Source: JAFGNV01 sp964612485
Lineage (GTDB): Bacteria; Chloroflexota; Anaerolineae; 4572-78; J111
Length of the DNA stretch: 64,000 nt
Assembly (NCBI GenBank): GCA_964612485.1
Contig: CAZTFF010000024.1
Location: 7,655-71,654, forward strand
Direction: 5' to 3'
The notes below the pieces were generated by a model. The model saw only the letters and a program-made list of their open reading frames with translations, was not told the DNA's origin and ran no database searches. Every line of letters starts with the position of its first letter. Position 1 is the stretch's first letter. A program made the translations under genes and the position numbers. Shown here piece after piece: positions 19,201 to 27,382 of this stretch.

Positions 19201-21463
19201 TGGTTTCTTCAAACAGCCGGGCATTGCTCAAGGTTACGGCCACGTGGTTGGCCAGCGAGCGCAGCAGGTTGGCGTCGCCTTTATTCAACCCGCCAATTTT
19301 CTCCGACTGCACATCCAGCACGCCAACCACCTTGTTTTCCAGCATGATCGGCACGGCCATCTCCGCGTGGGTGTCGGGCAGAAGGGGGTTGGGCATCCAA
19401 TCCGGCGCCAGCCGAACATTGTCAACCTTAACAATTTTACCGCTGCGGGCGGCCCGCGCCACCAACGATTGTTCCCGCTCCAGCGAAATACTCCAGCCGT
19501 CGGCCACCATTTTTCGCCCGGCTTCGCCCGCGCCGGCGGTCAGGTTTAAGGTGTCCCCGGCCTCGTTGAGCAGGTAAATGTGGGCGTGGTACAGGCCAAA
19601 GCGTTCTTTGGTCAAATCAACTACTTTTTGCAGCAGAACGGCGGCATCTAAAATGGTTGACGTGGCCGTGCTGACTTCGGCCACGGTTTGCAGTTGGCGG
19701 GTGTGCCGCTCTTCCTGCGCCATCAACAACGCCCCTTGCAAGGCGCTGCTGATTTGGCCGCGCAGGGTTTCGTAAATTTCGCCGTGTCGCAGGCCGGCGT
19801 CAAACAGCACAAAGCCCAGGGGTTTATCCTGAAAATACAGCGGCTCAACCATATAGTTGAAACGCTGTTCCGCCGGCCACAACTCGGTGGGCATCAATTG
19901 ACGAGAGGGGAATCGCTGCTGATTCGGGGTTAACGCGATCCGCCCTTGCTTGTTATAGGCCAGCAGCAGGTTAGACCATTCCGGCGGCGTTTCTGTGCCT
20001 TCATACAGGGCCAGGTAGCAGCCGGAAATATCCAGCCGGGGAATTTCCCGGGCCATAGTGTTCATCAATTCCACCACATCAAACGTGGTGGCCAGCGCCT
20101 GGTTGATTTCGTTCAACAGGTGGACCCGTTGCTCGGCTTGCAGCATCTGGTAAGCTTCGGCGCGCTGGGCCACTTCGGCAATCAATACCCGCGCCTGCTG
20201 CCATAAATTTTCAGCTTGTAAGAGCGATTTTTCGTCAAGATAAGGCAGGGTATGGCGGCGCAGCGCTGATACAGCGCCATGCCAGAGGGCGATGTCCCCC
20301 TGGTTCGACATCACTTGCTGCAATAGTTGATCCAGCGTGGTCAAAAATTCGCTCGATGATCCATTTTCGGCGTCGATGCCTGCGGTAAAGTTATCAAATA
20401 ACTGCCCGGCCCAGCCCGGCACTGTTTCATTCAGCAAATCTGTCTCTTGTTCTACCTGGGCCAGAATGTTTTTTCGCTGCGACGGCAAAGCGGTTTTGGC
20501 CGCGCGTTTCTTTTTAGAAAGCGCCGCCGGGTCAACCTGGGCCTGAACGATCTGCGCTTCTACACAGCCGCACGATTGCCGGACGATCAACTGCCCCGGC
20601 ACATCGGTTTCCATGGGCACCGTTTCGCCGGCCAACTGCTTGATGATCAGCTCGACGGCCTGCCAGCCTCGCTCATAAAAAGCAGACCGAACCGTGGTTA
20701 AGGGGGGAAACGTGACTCTGGTCCGATTTAGATCATCAAAGCCCACCAGGGCCACATCGTGAGGTACTCGAATATGGCGTTCCTGCAATAATTCCAGCAC
20801 CGACAGGATCATTTCGTCGTTGGCGGCCACAATGGCCTCAAAATCTACGCCCGGCTGGAATTTATGTTGATCCAACCAGTCTCCCACAGCTTCTTTGGCC
20901 GAAAACCAATCAATAGGGCCAATGATCAGATCATCCTCAACCGCCAGATCAAACTTGGCCATGGTTTCGGTGTAAGCGCGGTACCGCTCGCGAGCGCCAA
21001 TGTGGGTATCATCCGGGCCGCGCACAAAGGCAATCCGTTGGTAGCCATGCCCGTCAATTAGATGCGCCATCACTTCGTGCATGCCCAAATAATCGCCGGC
21101 CAGCAGGGTGGGGATGCCGTCAAACGGCTGTTCCAGGCTGACCAGCGGCAGCGAACGAAATCGGTCTACAAATTCGGCCATTTCCGACTTGCTCACATAC
21201 CAATCCAGCCCGGCGGTCCAAATGATCAGGCCGTCGATTTGCTCTACATCAACCAGCTCATAGAGCAGGTTGGCTTGCGCTTCAAACCCGTAGGGCGAAT
21301 CCAGAGCGCCGCCGGTAAAGTAGAGGATGTTGGCGTTGTACGCCTCGGCGGCATCACCAATGCCAAAACGCAGCCCCTGGCTGTTTGATCCAGTATGAGA
21401 TTCGTTGAGTACGCCAATTGTGGGTCGTGAAGTTGTAGATTTAGTTGTTTGTTTCGGGGGCAT
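16262..21463 (-). CDS. Giant hybrid sensor: periplasmic-binding-protein domain, three GAF, histidine kinase, three receivers
   Basis: A 1,733-residue protein. ATG 21463 is preferred over TTG 21490 because GGAG lies 8 nt upstream of it. Approximate order: LacI/GalR-type sugar-binding domain (12-300, ending QSCGCVEA); GAF-like 450-560; GAF 590-750; coiled coil; GAF 818-953; a long coiled coil 953-1065; HisKA with MSHELRTPLN (His1071); ATPase domain (NLLSNAFKFT, GTGLGLSISREL); then receivers at about 1346-1465 (AVILDLNLPD), 1468-1585 (MILDLSLPD) and 1613-1733 (LILMDIMMPVMDG). No signal peptide or membrane helix is visible, so the ligand domain is inferred to be cytosolic. It heads the minus-strand signalling operon with the second hybrid kinase, cheR and cheB. 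Confidence 0.93.
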   Translation of the reverse strand: MPPKQTTKSTTSRPTIGVLNESHTGSNSQGLRFGIGDAAEAYNANILYFTGGALDSPYGFEAQANLLYELVDVEQIDGLIIWTAGLDWYVSKSEMAEFVDRFRSLPLVSLEQPFDGIPTLLAGDYLGMHEVMAHLIDGHGYQRIAFVRGPDDTHIGARERYRAYTETMAKFDLAVEDDLIIGPIDWFSAKEAVGDWLDQHKFQPGVDFEAIVAANDEMILSVLELLQERHIRVPHDVALVGFDDLNRTRVTFPPLTTVRSAFYERGWQAVELIIKQLAGETVPMETDVPGQLIVRQSCGCVEAQIVQAQVDPAALSKKKRAAKTALPSQRKNILAQVEQETDLLNETVPGWAGQLFDNFTAGIDAENGSSSEFLTTLDQLLQQVMSNQGDIALWHGAVSALRRHTLPYLDEKSLLQAENLWQQARVLIAEVAQRAEAYQMLQAEQRVHLLNEINQALATTFDVVELMNTMAREIPRLDISGCYLALYEGTETPPEWSNLLLAYNKQGRIALTPNQQRFPSRQLMPTELWPAEQRFNYMVEPLYFQDKPLGFVLFDAGLRHGEIYETLRGQISSALQGALLMAQEERHTRQLQTVAEVSTATSTILDAAVLLQKVVDLTKERFGLYHAHIYLLNEAGDTLNLTAGAGEAGRKMVADGWSISLEREQSLVARAARSGKIVKVDNVRLAPDWMPNPLLPDTHAEMAVPIMLENKVVGVLDVQSEKIGGLNKGDANLLRSLANHVAVTLSNARLFEETTQSKEEAEIAKEAAEQAQQRAEQARAEAEQAKKDIEVANQALEIQIWQTKGQAQLNDKMRGEQSIEMLANNVIDQLCEYLPAQIGALYVMEDDSLYRAGHYAYNADGATRFQLREGMVGQAAAKRQPIFLNDIPLNHLTVRSGFGDTAIRNLMVFPFLYEGLVGGVIELGTITEFSQVQIDFMNAAITNIGIAFNTAQTRARVNELLAETQQQAEELQTQGEELRVANEELASQTESLRTSEAKLKDQQAELEATNTQLEEKAAALEESSAALKEKQAVLDQQNRELLVAQQELERKAKELELASKYKSEFLANMSHELRTPLNSLLILARMLADNKDGNLSDEQIESAQIIYSGGTDLLNLINDILDLSKVEAGQMIFNFEAMPLTDLVSSMRMQFDPVAEEKGLAFNVNLADDLPGRIKTDPQRVKQIVKNLLSNAFKFTKEGSVDLSIYRPEPKADLSRSGLDPSRAIAISVADSGIGMTRDQLQVIFEAFQQADGSTNRQYGGTGLGLSISRELSANLGGQIEVESQPGQGSTFTLYLPLEKQTKKETTIEDAPQPPAQKQVTAEPEQKAPPPALADDRDRLNDEDRILLVIEDDPKFAKIMAGYAHKNSFKCLVAGGGKSGLELVNTYRPHAVILDLNLPDITGWDVLETLKSDPATRHIPVHIMSVDDEDLEAYKKGAMGYLTKPVSQENLAEAFQEIEHFISQDIKALLLVEDDATARKSVKKLLDGSDVKIKEAETGQQALDLLKKQHFDCMILDLSLPDMSGFEVLNKINKDETIAQCPIIVYTGRDLTADENAQLMRYADRVIVKGVKSPERLLDETALFLHRVVADMPQDKQKTIKKLYNEDDLLNGKKVLIVDDDMRNSFALSKLLSEKGIVVKIARDGQKALDLLADDGEIDLILMDIMMPVMDGYETTRKIRAQRRFNGLPILALTAKAMKGDREKCLAAGANDYLPKPVDVDRLFSMLRVWLYQ

Positions 21464-21828
21464 TCCTGCTTCTCCATTGAAGATATTCAATTAACAGCAG
21501 CATCTGAGGATTGTTTCCAGATTATAGCCAAAACCATTGGATGTTTAAAGCTCAAAACGTAGCTTAAGGATTAGACAATTTAGAGAATTGGGGATTAGAG
21601 ATTGGGAGATTGGGTAAGCGTAAGCGGCGAAATCTCCACTCTTCACTCTTTAATATCCCGACGAATGAGGGAAGTTGATTAATTTTCACCCCCTAAACGA
21701 TTATAAAATTAACCATTCTAAGCGTACAGCTAAGGCGGAATAAACACAACCCCAATTTTTGGTAGTTAGCTTTGTCACAAGCTCGTACTATAGTCCTACC
21801 CTATCTGTGGGGTTGCCTAGCACCGGCA

Positions 21829-21955
21829 AACATGTCATTTTGAGGAGCGCAGGAAGCAGAGCGGCTGTAGCGACGAAAAATCCCTAGATGTTACGAAAAG
21901 AGAGCCAACTTGGGCATTCTGAGCGACCAACGGAAGCGAAGAATGCCATTTCATT
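21829..21955 (+). repeat. Second copy of the CTGAGCGACCAAC dispersed repeat, with the gene-free region around it
   Basis: The 758 bp from 21464 to 22221 holds no credible gene. At 21829 ATGTCATTTTGAGGAGCGC begins a repeat-like stretch that includes AAATCCCTA and ends with CATTCTGAGCGACCAACGG and GCGAAGAATGCC. It shares CTGAGCGACCAAC, the nearby AGCGAAGA and the CCCTA words with the element at 12796-12943. It lacks that copy's terminal 11-bp repeats. The remainder of the region is AT-rich, with a candidate nifJ promoter near 22026-22067. Confidence 0.5.
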
Positions 21956-22025
21956 TTGGGTTACAACTTTGCCGGGGAAAGATTACCATCTTTGAGAAGT
22001 AAATGACATCTATCGCCCAGAATAA

Positions 22026-22067
22026 TGACATCTGTCACTGTTATGAATCGGCCAAAACGAGTAAGAT
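22026..22067 (+). promoter_or_regulatory. Candidate Crp/Fnr-type site and promoter for nifJ
   Basis: TGACATCTGTCACTGT (22026-22041) is followed by a TAAGAT -10-like box at 22062-22067. AATGACATCT also occurs 22 bp upstream (22002-22011), two helical turns away. The same dyad, TGACAnnnGTCACTGT, lies before the gene at 45166 with its -10 at almost the same distance. The position is that of a class II activator site. The start site is not shown by the sequence. Confidence 0.45.
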
Positions 22068-22221
22068 AAGAGCGTAATTTAGGCTATCCCCCCATTTTGC
22101 GCTTGTTCCCAGGATGGAACAACCTCATCGCTCCGGCACCCATCCTTTTGATGCTGTGATGGTAGTCTGGAGCGTTTGACTGCCTGTAAACTATATAAAT
22201 TGTTTTTAAGGAGAACAAATT

Positions 22222-25200
22222 ATGAGTCGAAAGCAAGTTACGATTGACGGCAACGAGGCGGCAGCCTATGTTGCCCACAAAACCAACGAGGTAATCGCCA
22301 TTTACCCGATCACCCCGTCGTCTAACATGGGTGAACACGCCGACGCGTGGAGCGCCCAGGGACGACCCAACCTGTGGGGCACCGTGCCCACCGTGGTGGA
22401 ATTACAGTCCGAAGGCGGCGCCTCCGCGGCGGTTCACGGCGCGTTGCAAACCGGCGCGCTGTCTACCACCTTCACCGCCAGCCAGGGCCTGCTGTTGATG
22501 ATTCCCAGCATGTTCAAAATTGCCGGCGAACTGACCAGCACCGTTTTCCACGTTTCGGCCCGCTCGGTTTCCACCCACGCCTTGTCCATTTTTGGCGACC
22601 ACAGCGACGTCATGGCCGTCCGCGCCACCGGCTGGGGCATGCTTTTCTCCGGCGCGGTGCAGGAAGTGATGGATATGGCCCTCATCGCCCAGGCCAGCAC
22701 CCTCAAGGCCCGGGTGCCGATGATCCACGCCTTTGACGGCTTCCGCACCTCGCACGAGGTGATGAAAGTCGAGCAGTTATCGGACGATGATATCAAAGCC
22801 ATGATTGACGAGAACCTGGTCCGCGCCCACCGTTCTCGCGGTATGACGCCCGAACGCCCTGTGGTGCGCGGCACGGCCCAAAACCCCGATGTCTTCTTCC
22901 AGGGCCGGGAAACCGTCAACCCCTTCTACGCGGCCATGCCGGAGATTGTTCAGGAAACGATGGACAAATTTGCCCAGGTGGTGGGCCGCCAATATCACCT
23001 GTTTGATTACATCGGCGCGCCCGATGCCGAGCGCGTGATCGTGCTTATGGGGTCCGGCGCGGAAACCGCCCAGGCTACCGTTGAGTACCTGGTGGAAAAA
23101 GGCGAAAAAGTTGGTCTGATCAAAGTTCGCCTCTACCGCCCCTTCTCCCGCGAGCATCTGATAAAAGCCCTGCCCGACACCGTCAAGGTTGTCACTGCGT
23201 TGGATCGCACCAAAGAACCGGGCGCCAGCAGCGAACCGCTGTACGCCGATATTGTTACCGCGCTGGCCGAATCTGTGGCCAACGGCGACATCAGCGCGAT
23301 GCCCAAAGTTCTGGGCGGTCGCTACGGCCTGTCGTCTAAAGAGTTCACCCCGGCCATGGTCAGGGGCGTATTTGATGAAATGGACAAAGATAAACCCAAG
23401 AACCACTTCTCGGTGGGCATTATTGACGATGTGACGAACAACAGCATCGACTACGATCCCGCTTTCGACATCGAATCCCCCAACGTGGTGCGCGGGATGT
23501 TCTGGGGGCTGGGCGCCGATGGGACGGTCAGCGCCAACAAGAACTCCATCAAGATCATTGGCGAGGAAACTCCCAACTACGCCCAGGGTCACTTTGTTTA
23601 CGACTCTAAAAAATCCGGCGCGCGCACCGTCTCGCACCTGCGCTTTGGCCCGGAAGTGATCCACGACACCTACGAAATTCACCACGCTAACTTTGTAGCC
23701 GTTCACCAGTTTGGCTTTGTGGAATTGTACGATGTGTTGGGCCGCGCCGCCGAAGGCGCTACTTTCTTGCTGAACAGCCCCTACGGCCCTGATGAGGTGT
23801 GGAACCACCTGCCGCAAAAAGTGCAGCGCCAGATTGTCGATAAAAAACTCAAGTTCTACGTTATCGATGCCTATGAGGTAGCCAAACAAACCGGTATGGG
23901 CGTGCGCATCAACACCATCATGCAAACCTGCTTCTTTGGCATCAGCAACGTGCTGCCCAAGGATGAGGCCATTACCCGCATCAAAGAGAGCATCAAGAAA
24001 ACCTACGGCAAACGCGGCGAGGCTGTAGTGCAAAAGAACTACGCCGCCGTTGACGCCGCCCTGGAACACCTGCACGAAGTTGATTACCCCGGCAAAATCA
24101 CCGGCGACGAAGCTCAAGAGATCAACATCCCGGACAGCGCCCCCGAATTTGTCAAGAAGGTAACGGCCGAGATCATTGCGGGCCGCGGCGATTCCTTGCC
24201 GGTCAGCGCCATGCCCATTGACGGCACCTTCCCCACCGCCACCACCCAATACGAAAAACGCAATATCGCCCAGGACGTGCCGGTGTGGGACCCCGATGTG
24301 TGTATCCAGTGCGGCAAGTGCGTGCTGGTTTGCCCGCACGGGGTCATCCGGGCCAAAATTTACGATGAAGAACTGCTGAAAGACGCGCCCGAAACCTTTA
24401 AGGCTACACCCGCGCGCTTCAAAGATCTCAAAGATAAAAAATACACCCTGCAAGTGGCTGTGGAAGATTGCACCGGCTGCGAACTTTGTGTGGAAGCCTG
24501 TCCGGCCAAAAACAAGCAGGAAGTGGGCCGTAAAGCCATCAACATGGAACCGCAACTGCCGCTGCGCGAGCAGGAACGTGAAAACTGGGACTTCTTCCTG
24601 TCTATTCCTGAAATTCCGCGGGTAGACGGCCTGACCTTCAGCAATGTCAAGAATATCCAACTGCTGCGCCCGCTGTTTGAATTCTCCGGCGCCTGCGCCG
24701 GCTGCGGCGAAACCCCGTATGTCAAACTGGTCAGCCAGCTCTTTGGCGACCGGGCGATCATCGCCAACGCCACCGGCTGTTCCAGCATCTACGGCGGTAA
24801 CTTGCCCACCACCCCCTGGGCGGTGGATGAAAATGGCCGCGGCCCGGCCTGGAACAGCTCACTGTTTGAGGATGCCGCCGAGTTTGGTTTCGGCTTCCGT
24901 CTGACCATCGACAAGCAAAATGAATACGCGCGCGAACTGGTGGAACGGATGAAAGACACCATCGGCGCGGAACTGGCCGGCGACCTGCTCGCGGCCAATA
25001 TGACGACAGACGCCGGCATTATGGCCCAACGCGAGCGGGTGAAACAACTCAAAGCCAAACTTGAAGGCGTCGACTCCCTCGAAGCCCGCGATTTACTGGG
25101 ACTGGCAGATGTGCTGGTCAAGAAGAGTGTGTGGATCATGGGCGGCGACGGCTGGGCCTACGACATCGGCTATGGCGGCCTGGACCACGTGCTGGCCAGC

Positions 25201-25764
25201 GGCCGCAATGTGAACGTGCTGGTGCTGGACACCGAAGTTTATTCCAACACCGGGGGACAGGCCTCCAAAGCCACGGCCCTGGGCGCGGTAGCCAAGTTTG
25301 CTGCCGGCGGTAAGCCCACGCCCAAGAAAGACCTGGGCGCGATGGCGATGACGTACGGCAATGTGTACGTGGGCCAGATAGCAATGGGATCCAGCGATGC
25401 CCATACGGTGAAAACCGTTCTTGAGGCCGAATCTTACGATGGCCCGTCGCTCATCATTGCCTACAGCCACTGTATCGCCCACGGTTATGATCTGGCCAAG
25501 GGCCTGGATCAGCAAAAGTTGGCCGTAGACTCCGGTCACTGGCCGCTGTACCGCTTTGATCCTCGCCTGAAAGCTGAAGGCAAGAATCCTTTCCAACTCG
25601 ACTCCAAAGCGCCGAAGGTTTCCCTGGCCGACTACATCTACAACGAAACGCGCTACCGTGTCTTGCAGCGCTCCAACCCTGAAGCCGCCGCCATGCTTCT
25701 CTCCGAAGCCGAGCAAGCGGTGAAGGAACGCTGGGCGCGCTACGAGCAGATGGCGGGTAAATAG
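22222..25764 (+). CDS. nifJ: Pyruvate:ferredoxin (flavodoxin) oxidoreductase, single chain
   Basis: A 1,180-residue homodimer-type enzyme that oxidises pyruvate with CoA to acetyl-CoA and CO2, reducing ferredoxin or flavodoxin. The N-terminal domain has AIYPITPSSNMGEHADAW; the central ferredoxin domain has two 4Fe-4S motifs, CIQCGKCVLVCP (about 694) and CTGCELCVEACP (about 750). The TPP domain has the cluster Cys pair CAGCGETPY (about 830) and the TPP/Mg site GGDGWAYDIGYGG with EVYSNTGGQASKAT. The length is standard. AAGGAG precedes ATG. It is followed, after a hairpin, by a DHOD-like gene, a common pairing. It implies anaerobic or microaerobic carbon metabolism. Confidence 0.98.
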   Translation: MSRKQVTIDGNEAAAYVAHKTNEVIAIYPITPSSNMGEHADAWSAQGRPNLWGTVPTVVELQSEGGASAAVHGALQTGALSTTFTASQGLLLMIPSMFKIAGELTSTVFHVSARSVSTHALSIFGDHSDVMAVRATGWGMLFSGAVQEVMDMALIAQASTLKARVPMIHAFDGFRTSHEVMKVEQLSDDDIKAMIDENLVRAHRSRGMTPERPVVRGTAQNPDVFFQGRETVNPFYAAMPEIVQETMDKFAQVVGRQYHLFDYIGAPDAERVIVLMGSGAETAQATVEYLVEKGEKVGLIKVRLYRPFSREHLIKALPDTVKVVTALDRTKEPGASSEPLYADIVTALAESVANGDISAMPKVLGGRYGLSSKEFTPAMVRGVFDEMDKDKPKNHFSVGIIDDVTNNSIDYDPAFDIESPNVVRGMFWGLGADGTVSANKNSIKIIGEETPNYAQGHFVYDSKKSGARTVSHLRFGPEVIHDTYEIHHANFVAVHQFGFVELYDVLGRAAEGATFLLNSPYGPDEVWNHLPQKVQRQIVDKKLKFYVIDAYEVAKQTGMGVRINTIMQTCFFGISNVLPKDEAITRIKESIKKTYGKRGEAVVQKNYAAVDAALEHLHEVDYPGKITGDEAQEINIPDSAPEFVKKVTAEIIAGRGDSLPVSAMPIDGTFPTATTQYEKRNIAQDVPVWDPDVCIQCGKCVLVCPHGVIRAKIYDEELLKDAPETFKATPARFKDLKDKKYTLQVAVEDCTGCELCVEACPAKNKQEVGRKAINMEPQLPLREQERENWDFFLSIPEIPRVDGLTFSNVKNIQLLRPLFEFSGACAGCGETPYVKLVSQLFGDRAIIANATGCSSIYGGNLPTTPWAVDENGRGPAWNSSLFEDAAEFGFGFRLTIDKQNEYARELVERMKDTIGAELAGDLLAANMTTDAGIMAQRERVKQLKAKLEGVDSLEARDLLGLADVLVKKSVWIMGGDGWAYDIGYGGLDHVLASGRNVNVLVLDTEVYSNTGGQASKATALGAVAKFAAGGKPTPKKDLGAMAMTYGNVYVGQIAMGSSDAHTVKTVLEAESYDGPSLIIAYSHCIAHGYDLAKGLDQQKLAVDSGHWPLYRFDPRLKAEGKNPFQLDSKAPKVSLADYIYNETRYRVLQRSNPEAAAMLLSEAEQAVKERWARYEQMAGK

Positions 25765-25799
25765 GAAAGATAGCCGTAGGCGAGGTATGCTTACGCTAC

Positions 25800-25841
25800 A
25801 CGCACTACGCAATACGGTTTATTTCGTATTGCGTAGTGCGT
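25800..25841 (+). repeat. 17-bp perfect hairpin between nifJ and the DHOD-like gene
   Basis: ACGCACTACGCAATACG (25800-25816), loop GTTTATTT, and the exact reverse complement at 25825-25841. No T tract follows directly, so it is more likely an mRNA-stabilising or processing hairpin, or a dispersed palindrome, than a strong terminator. Confidence 0.7.
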
Positions 25842-25922
25842 AACACCTTTAACAAGGTTACGTTTTTAACGTGACAATTTGCTGCAAACGTGACCTACGA
25901 TACTAATCATCGAAGGAGATTT

Positions 25923-26945
25923 ATGATGGATTTAACCACCACCTATATGGGTATGACGTTGAAGAATCCCCTGGTTCCATCGGCCTCGCCGCTGTCTGAA
26001 ACGGTAGACGGCATTCGGAAAATGGAAGATATGGGGGCTTCTGCGGTTGTGATGTACTCGTTGTTTGAGGAGCAACTTGTTGGTGAAAGCGAGCAGTTGG
26101 ACCACTTTTTGAGTTATGGTGAAGAGAGCTTTGCCGAAGCCTTGACCTATTTTCCTGAGGCCGAAGATTACAAAGTTGGCCCGGAAGGCTATTTGAATTT
26201 GATTCAGCAAGCCAAACAAGCTATTGACATTCCCCTCATCGGCAGCCTGAACGGCGTTTCAACCGGCGGCTGGATTGAGTACGCCCAGAAAATTCAGGAA
26301 GCCGGCGCCGATGCCCTGGAATTGAACATCTACTACATCCCCACCAGCGTAGACATGGACAGCGCCGAAGTAGAGCAGATGTACGTGGACGTTACCAAAG
26401 ATGTCAAGAACAGCGTTTCTATTCCGGTCGCGGTTAAATTAAGCCCCTATTTCAGCACGACGGCTCATATGGCCAAACGGCTGGCCGAGGCCGGCGCCGA
26501 TGCGCTGGTGATGTTCAACCGGTTTTACCAACCCGATTTTGATCTCGAAGAACTGGAAGTGGTGCCCAACCTGGTTTTGAGCAATTCTAACGAACTGCGC
26601 CTACCGCTGCGCTGGGTGGCCATGCTCTATGGCCGCGTAGACGTGGATTTTGCCATCACCAGCGGCGTCCACACCTATATGGATGTGCTGAAGGGCCTGA
26701 TGGCCGGGGCCAATGTCACCATGATGACGTCGGAACTGCTGCGCAATGGGGTGGAACGGCTCAGCATCCTGCTGGATGAAATCCAGGAATGGATGGATGA
26801 GCACGAATACGAATCTGTGGCCCAGATGCAGGGCAGCATGAGCCAGAAAAACGTGGCCGAACCGGCCGCCTTTGAACGCGCTAACTACATGAAAGTGTTA
26901 CAATCCTGGAAACCTGACCCCGGCGGCGTGCTTATTCACGGTTAA
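25923..26945 (+). CDS. Dihydroorotate dehydrogenase-like protein
   Basis: A 340-residue TIM-barrel flavoprotein of the class 1 DHOD family. ATG 25923 has AAGGAG 6 nt upstream; a longer frame to 25890 has none. MGMTLKNPLVPSASPLSETV, IPLIGSLNGVSTGGWIEYA and ADALELNIYYIP match the FMN-binding family, and VKLSPYF replaces the usual VKLTPN. The class 1A catalytic Cys loop is not evident. Members next to nifJ are usually annotated as DHOD-like with uncertain substrate, and a role in pyruvate/ferredoxin metabolism or pyrimidine reduction is possible. A strong terminator follows. Confidence 0.85.
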   Translation: MMDLTTTYMGMTLKNPLVPSASPLSETVDGIRKMEDMGASAVVMYSLFEEQLVGESEQLDHFLSYGEESFAEALTYFPEAEDYKVGPEGYLNLIQQAKQAIDIPLIGSLNGVSTGGWIEYAQKIQEAGADALELNIYYIPTSVDMDSAEVEQMYVDVTKDVKNSVSIPVAVKLSPYFSTTAHMAKRLAEAGADALVMFNRFYQPDFDLEELEVVPNLVLSNSNELRLPLRWVAMLYGRVDVDFAITSGVHTYMDVLKGLMAGANVTMMTSELLRNGVERLSILLDEIQEWMDEHEYESVAQMQGSMSQKNVAEPAAFERANYMKVLQSWKPDPGGVLIHG

Positions 26946-26961
26946 AATCGTTCTCCTTAAA

Positions 26962-27015
26962 AAAAGCTCGCAGCATACCGTTCACAGTGGCGGCATCGCT
27001 GCGAGCTTTTATTTT
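26962..27015 (+). terminator. Rho-independent terminator of the nifJ/DHOD-like operon
   Basis: AAAAGCTCGCAGC (26962-26974) pairs perfectly with GCTGCGAGCTTTT (26998-27010), loop 23 nt, followed by ATTTTT. A 13-bp stem. Confidence 0.9.
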
Positions 27016-27052
27016 TGCTGTTTTTATCCCATCCCATTCTTGAATGGGGCTG

Positions 27053-27125
27053 TCCAAGATTTTAGGATAGAGAGAGGGCGCGGGGGAATCCCCCAGGTTT
27101 GTCCAGAATTCCTAAAATTCTGGAC
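27053..27125 (+). repeat. Nested inverted repeats (small palindromic element)
   Basis: GTCCAGAATT and AATTCTGGAC (27101-27125) form a 10-bp hairpin with a 5-nt centre. The arm GTCCAAGATTTTAGGAT at 27053-27069 is also an imperfect reverse complement of the end of this unit. Between them is GGGGGAATCCCCC (27082-27094). No gene is present; it may be a non-autonomous element or a structured leader upstream of the Pmp3-like gene. Confidence 0.5.
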
Positions 27126-27226
27126 GTACCCTTCTTGAATTGAAACTTTTGGTGATGATGTGCGTAATGTATATCAAATAGTATTTGAATTACATCAAAC
27201 ACACTTACAGAAAGAGGATAAAAACG

Positions 27227-27382
27227 ATGGGATGCGGTAGAATACTTCTGGCAATCTTGCTCCCGCCGCTGGCCGTATTGGATAAGGGCTGCGGCGCCGT
27301 GCTGGTGGTACTCATTTTGACCATTGTCGGCTGGATTCCCGGCGTGATTGGCGCGCTGGTCATCGGCGCGATGGATACTTAA
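27227..27382 (+). CDS. YqaE/Pmp3-family small membrane protein
   Basis: A 51-residue protein with two hydrophobic helices. MGCGRILLAILLPPLAVLDK followed by GWIPGVIGALVI fits the UPF0057/Pmp3 family, tied to membrane potential and salt or cold stress. ATG 27227 is preferred, with AGAGGAT upstream, over 27185. Its TAA overlaps the TAA of the convergent DUF3179 gene. Confidence 0.85.
   Translation: MGCGRILLAILLPPLAVLDKGCGAVLVVLILTIVGWIPGVIGALVIGAMDT

Noticed and set aside
22777..24660. Long open frame on the minus strand inside nifJ (627 codons).
   Set aside because: Antisense shadow of a GC-rich conserved gene; composition is Gly/His/Phe-rich and no ribosome site or family is seen.
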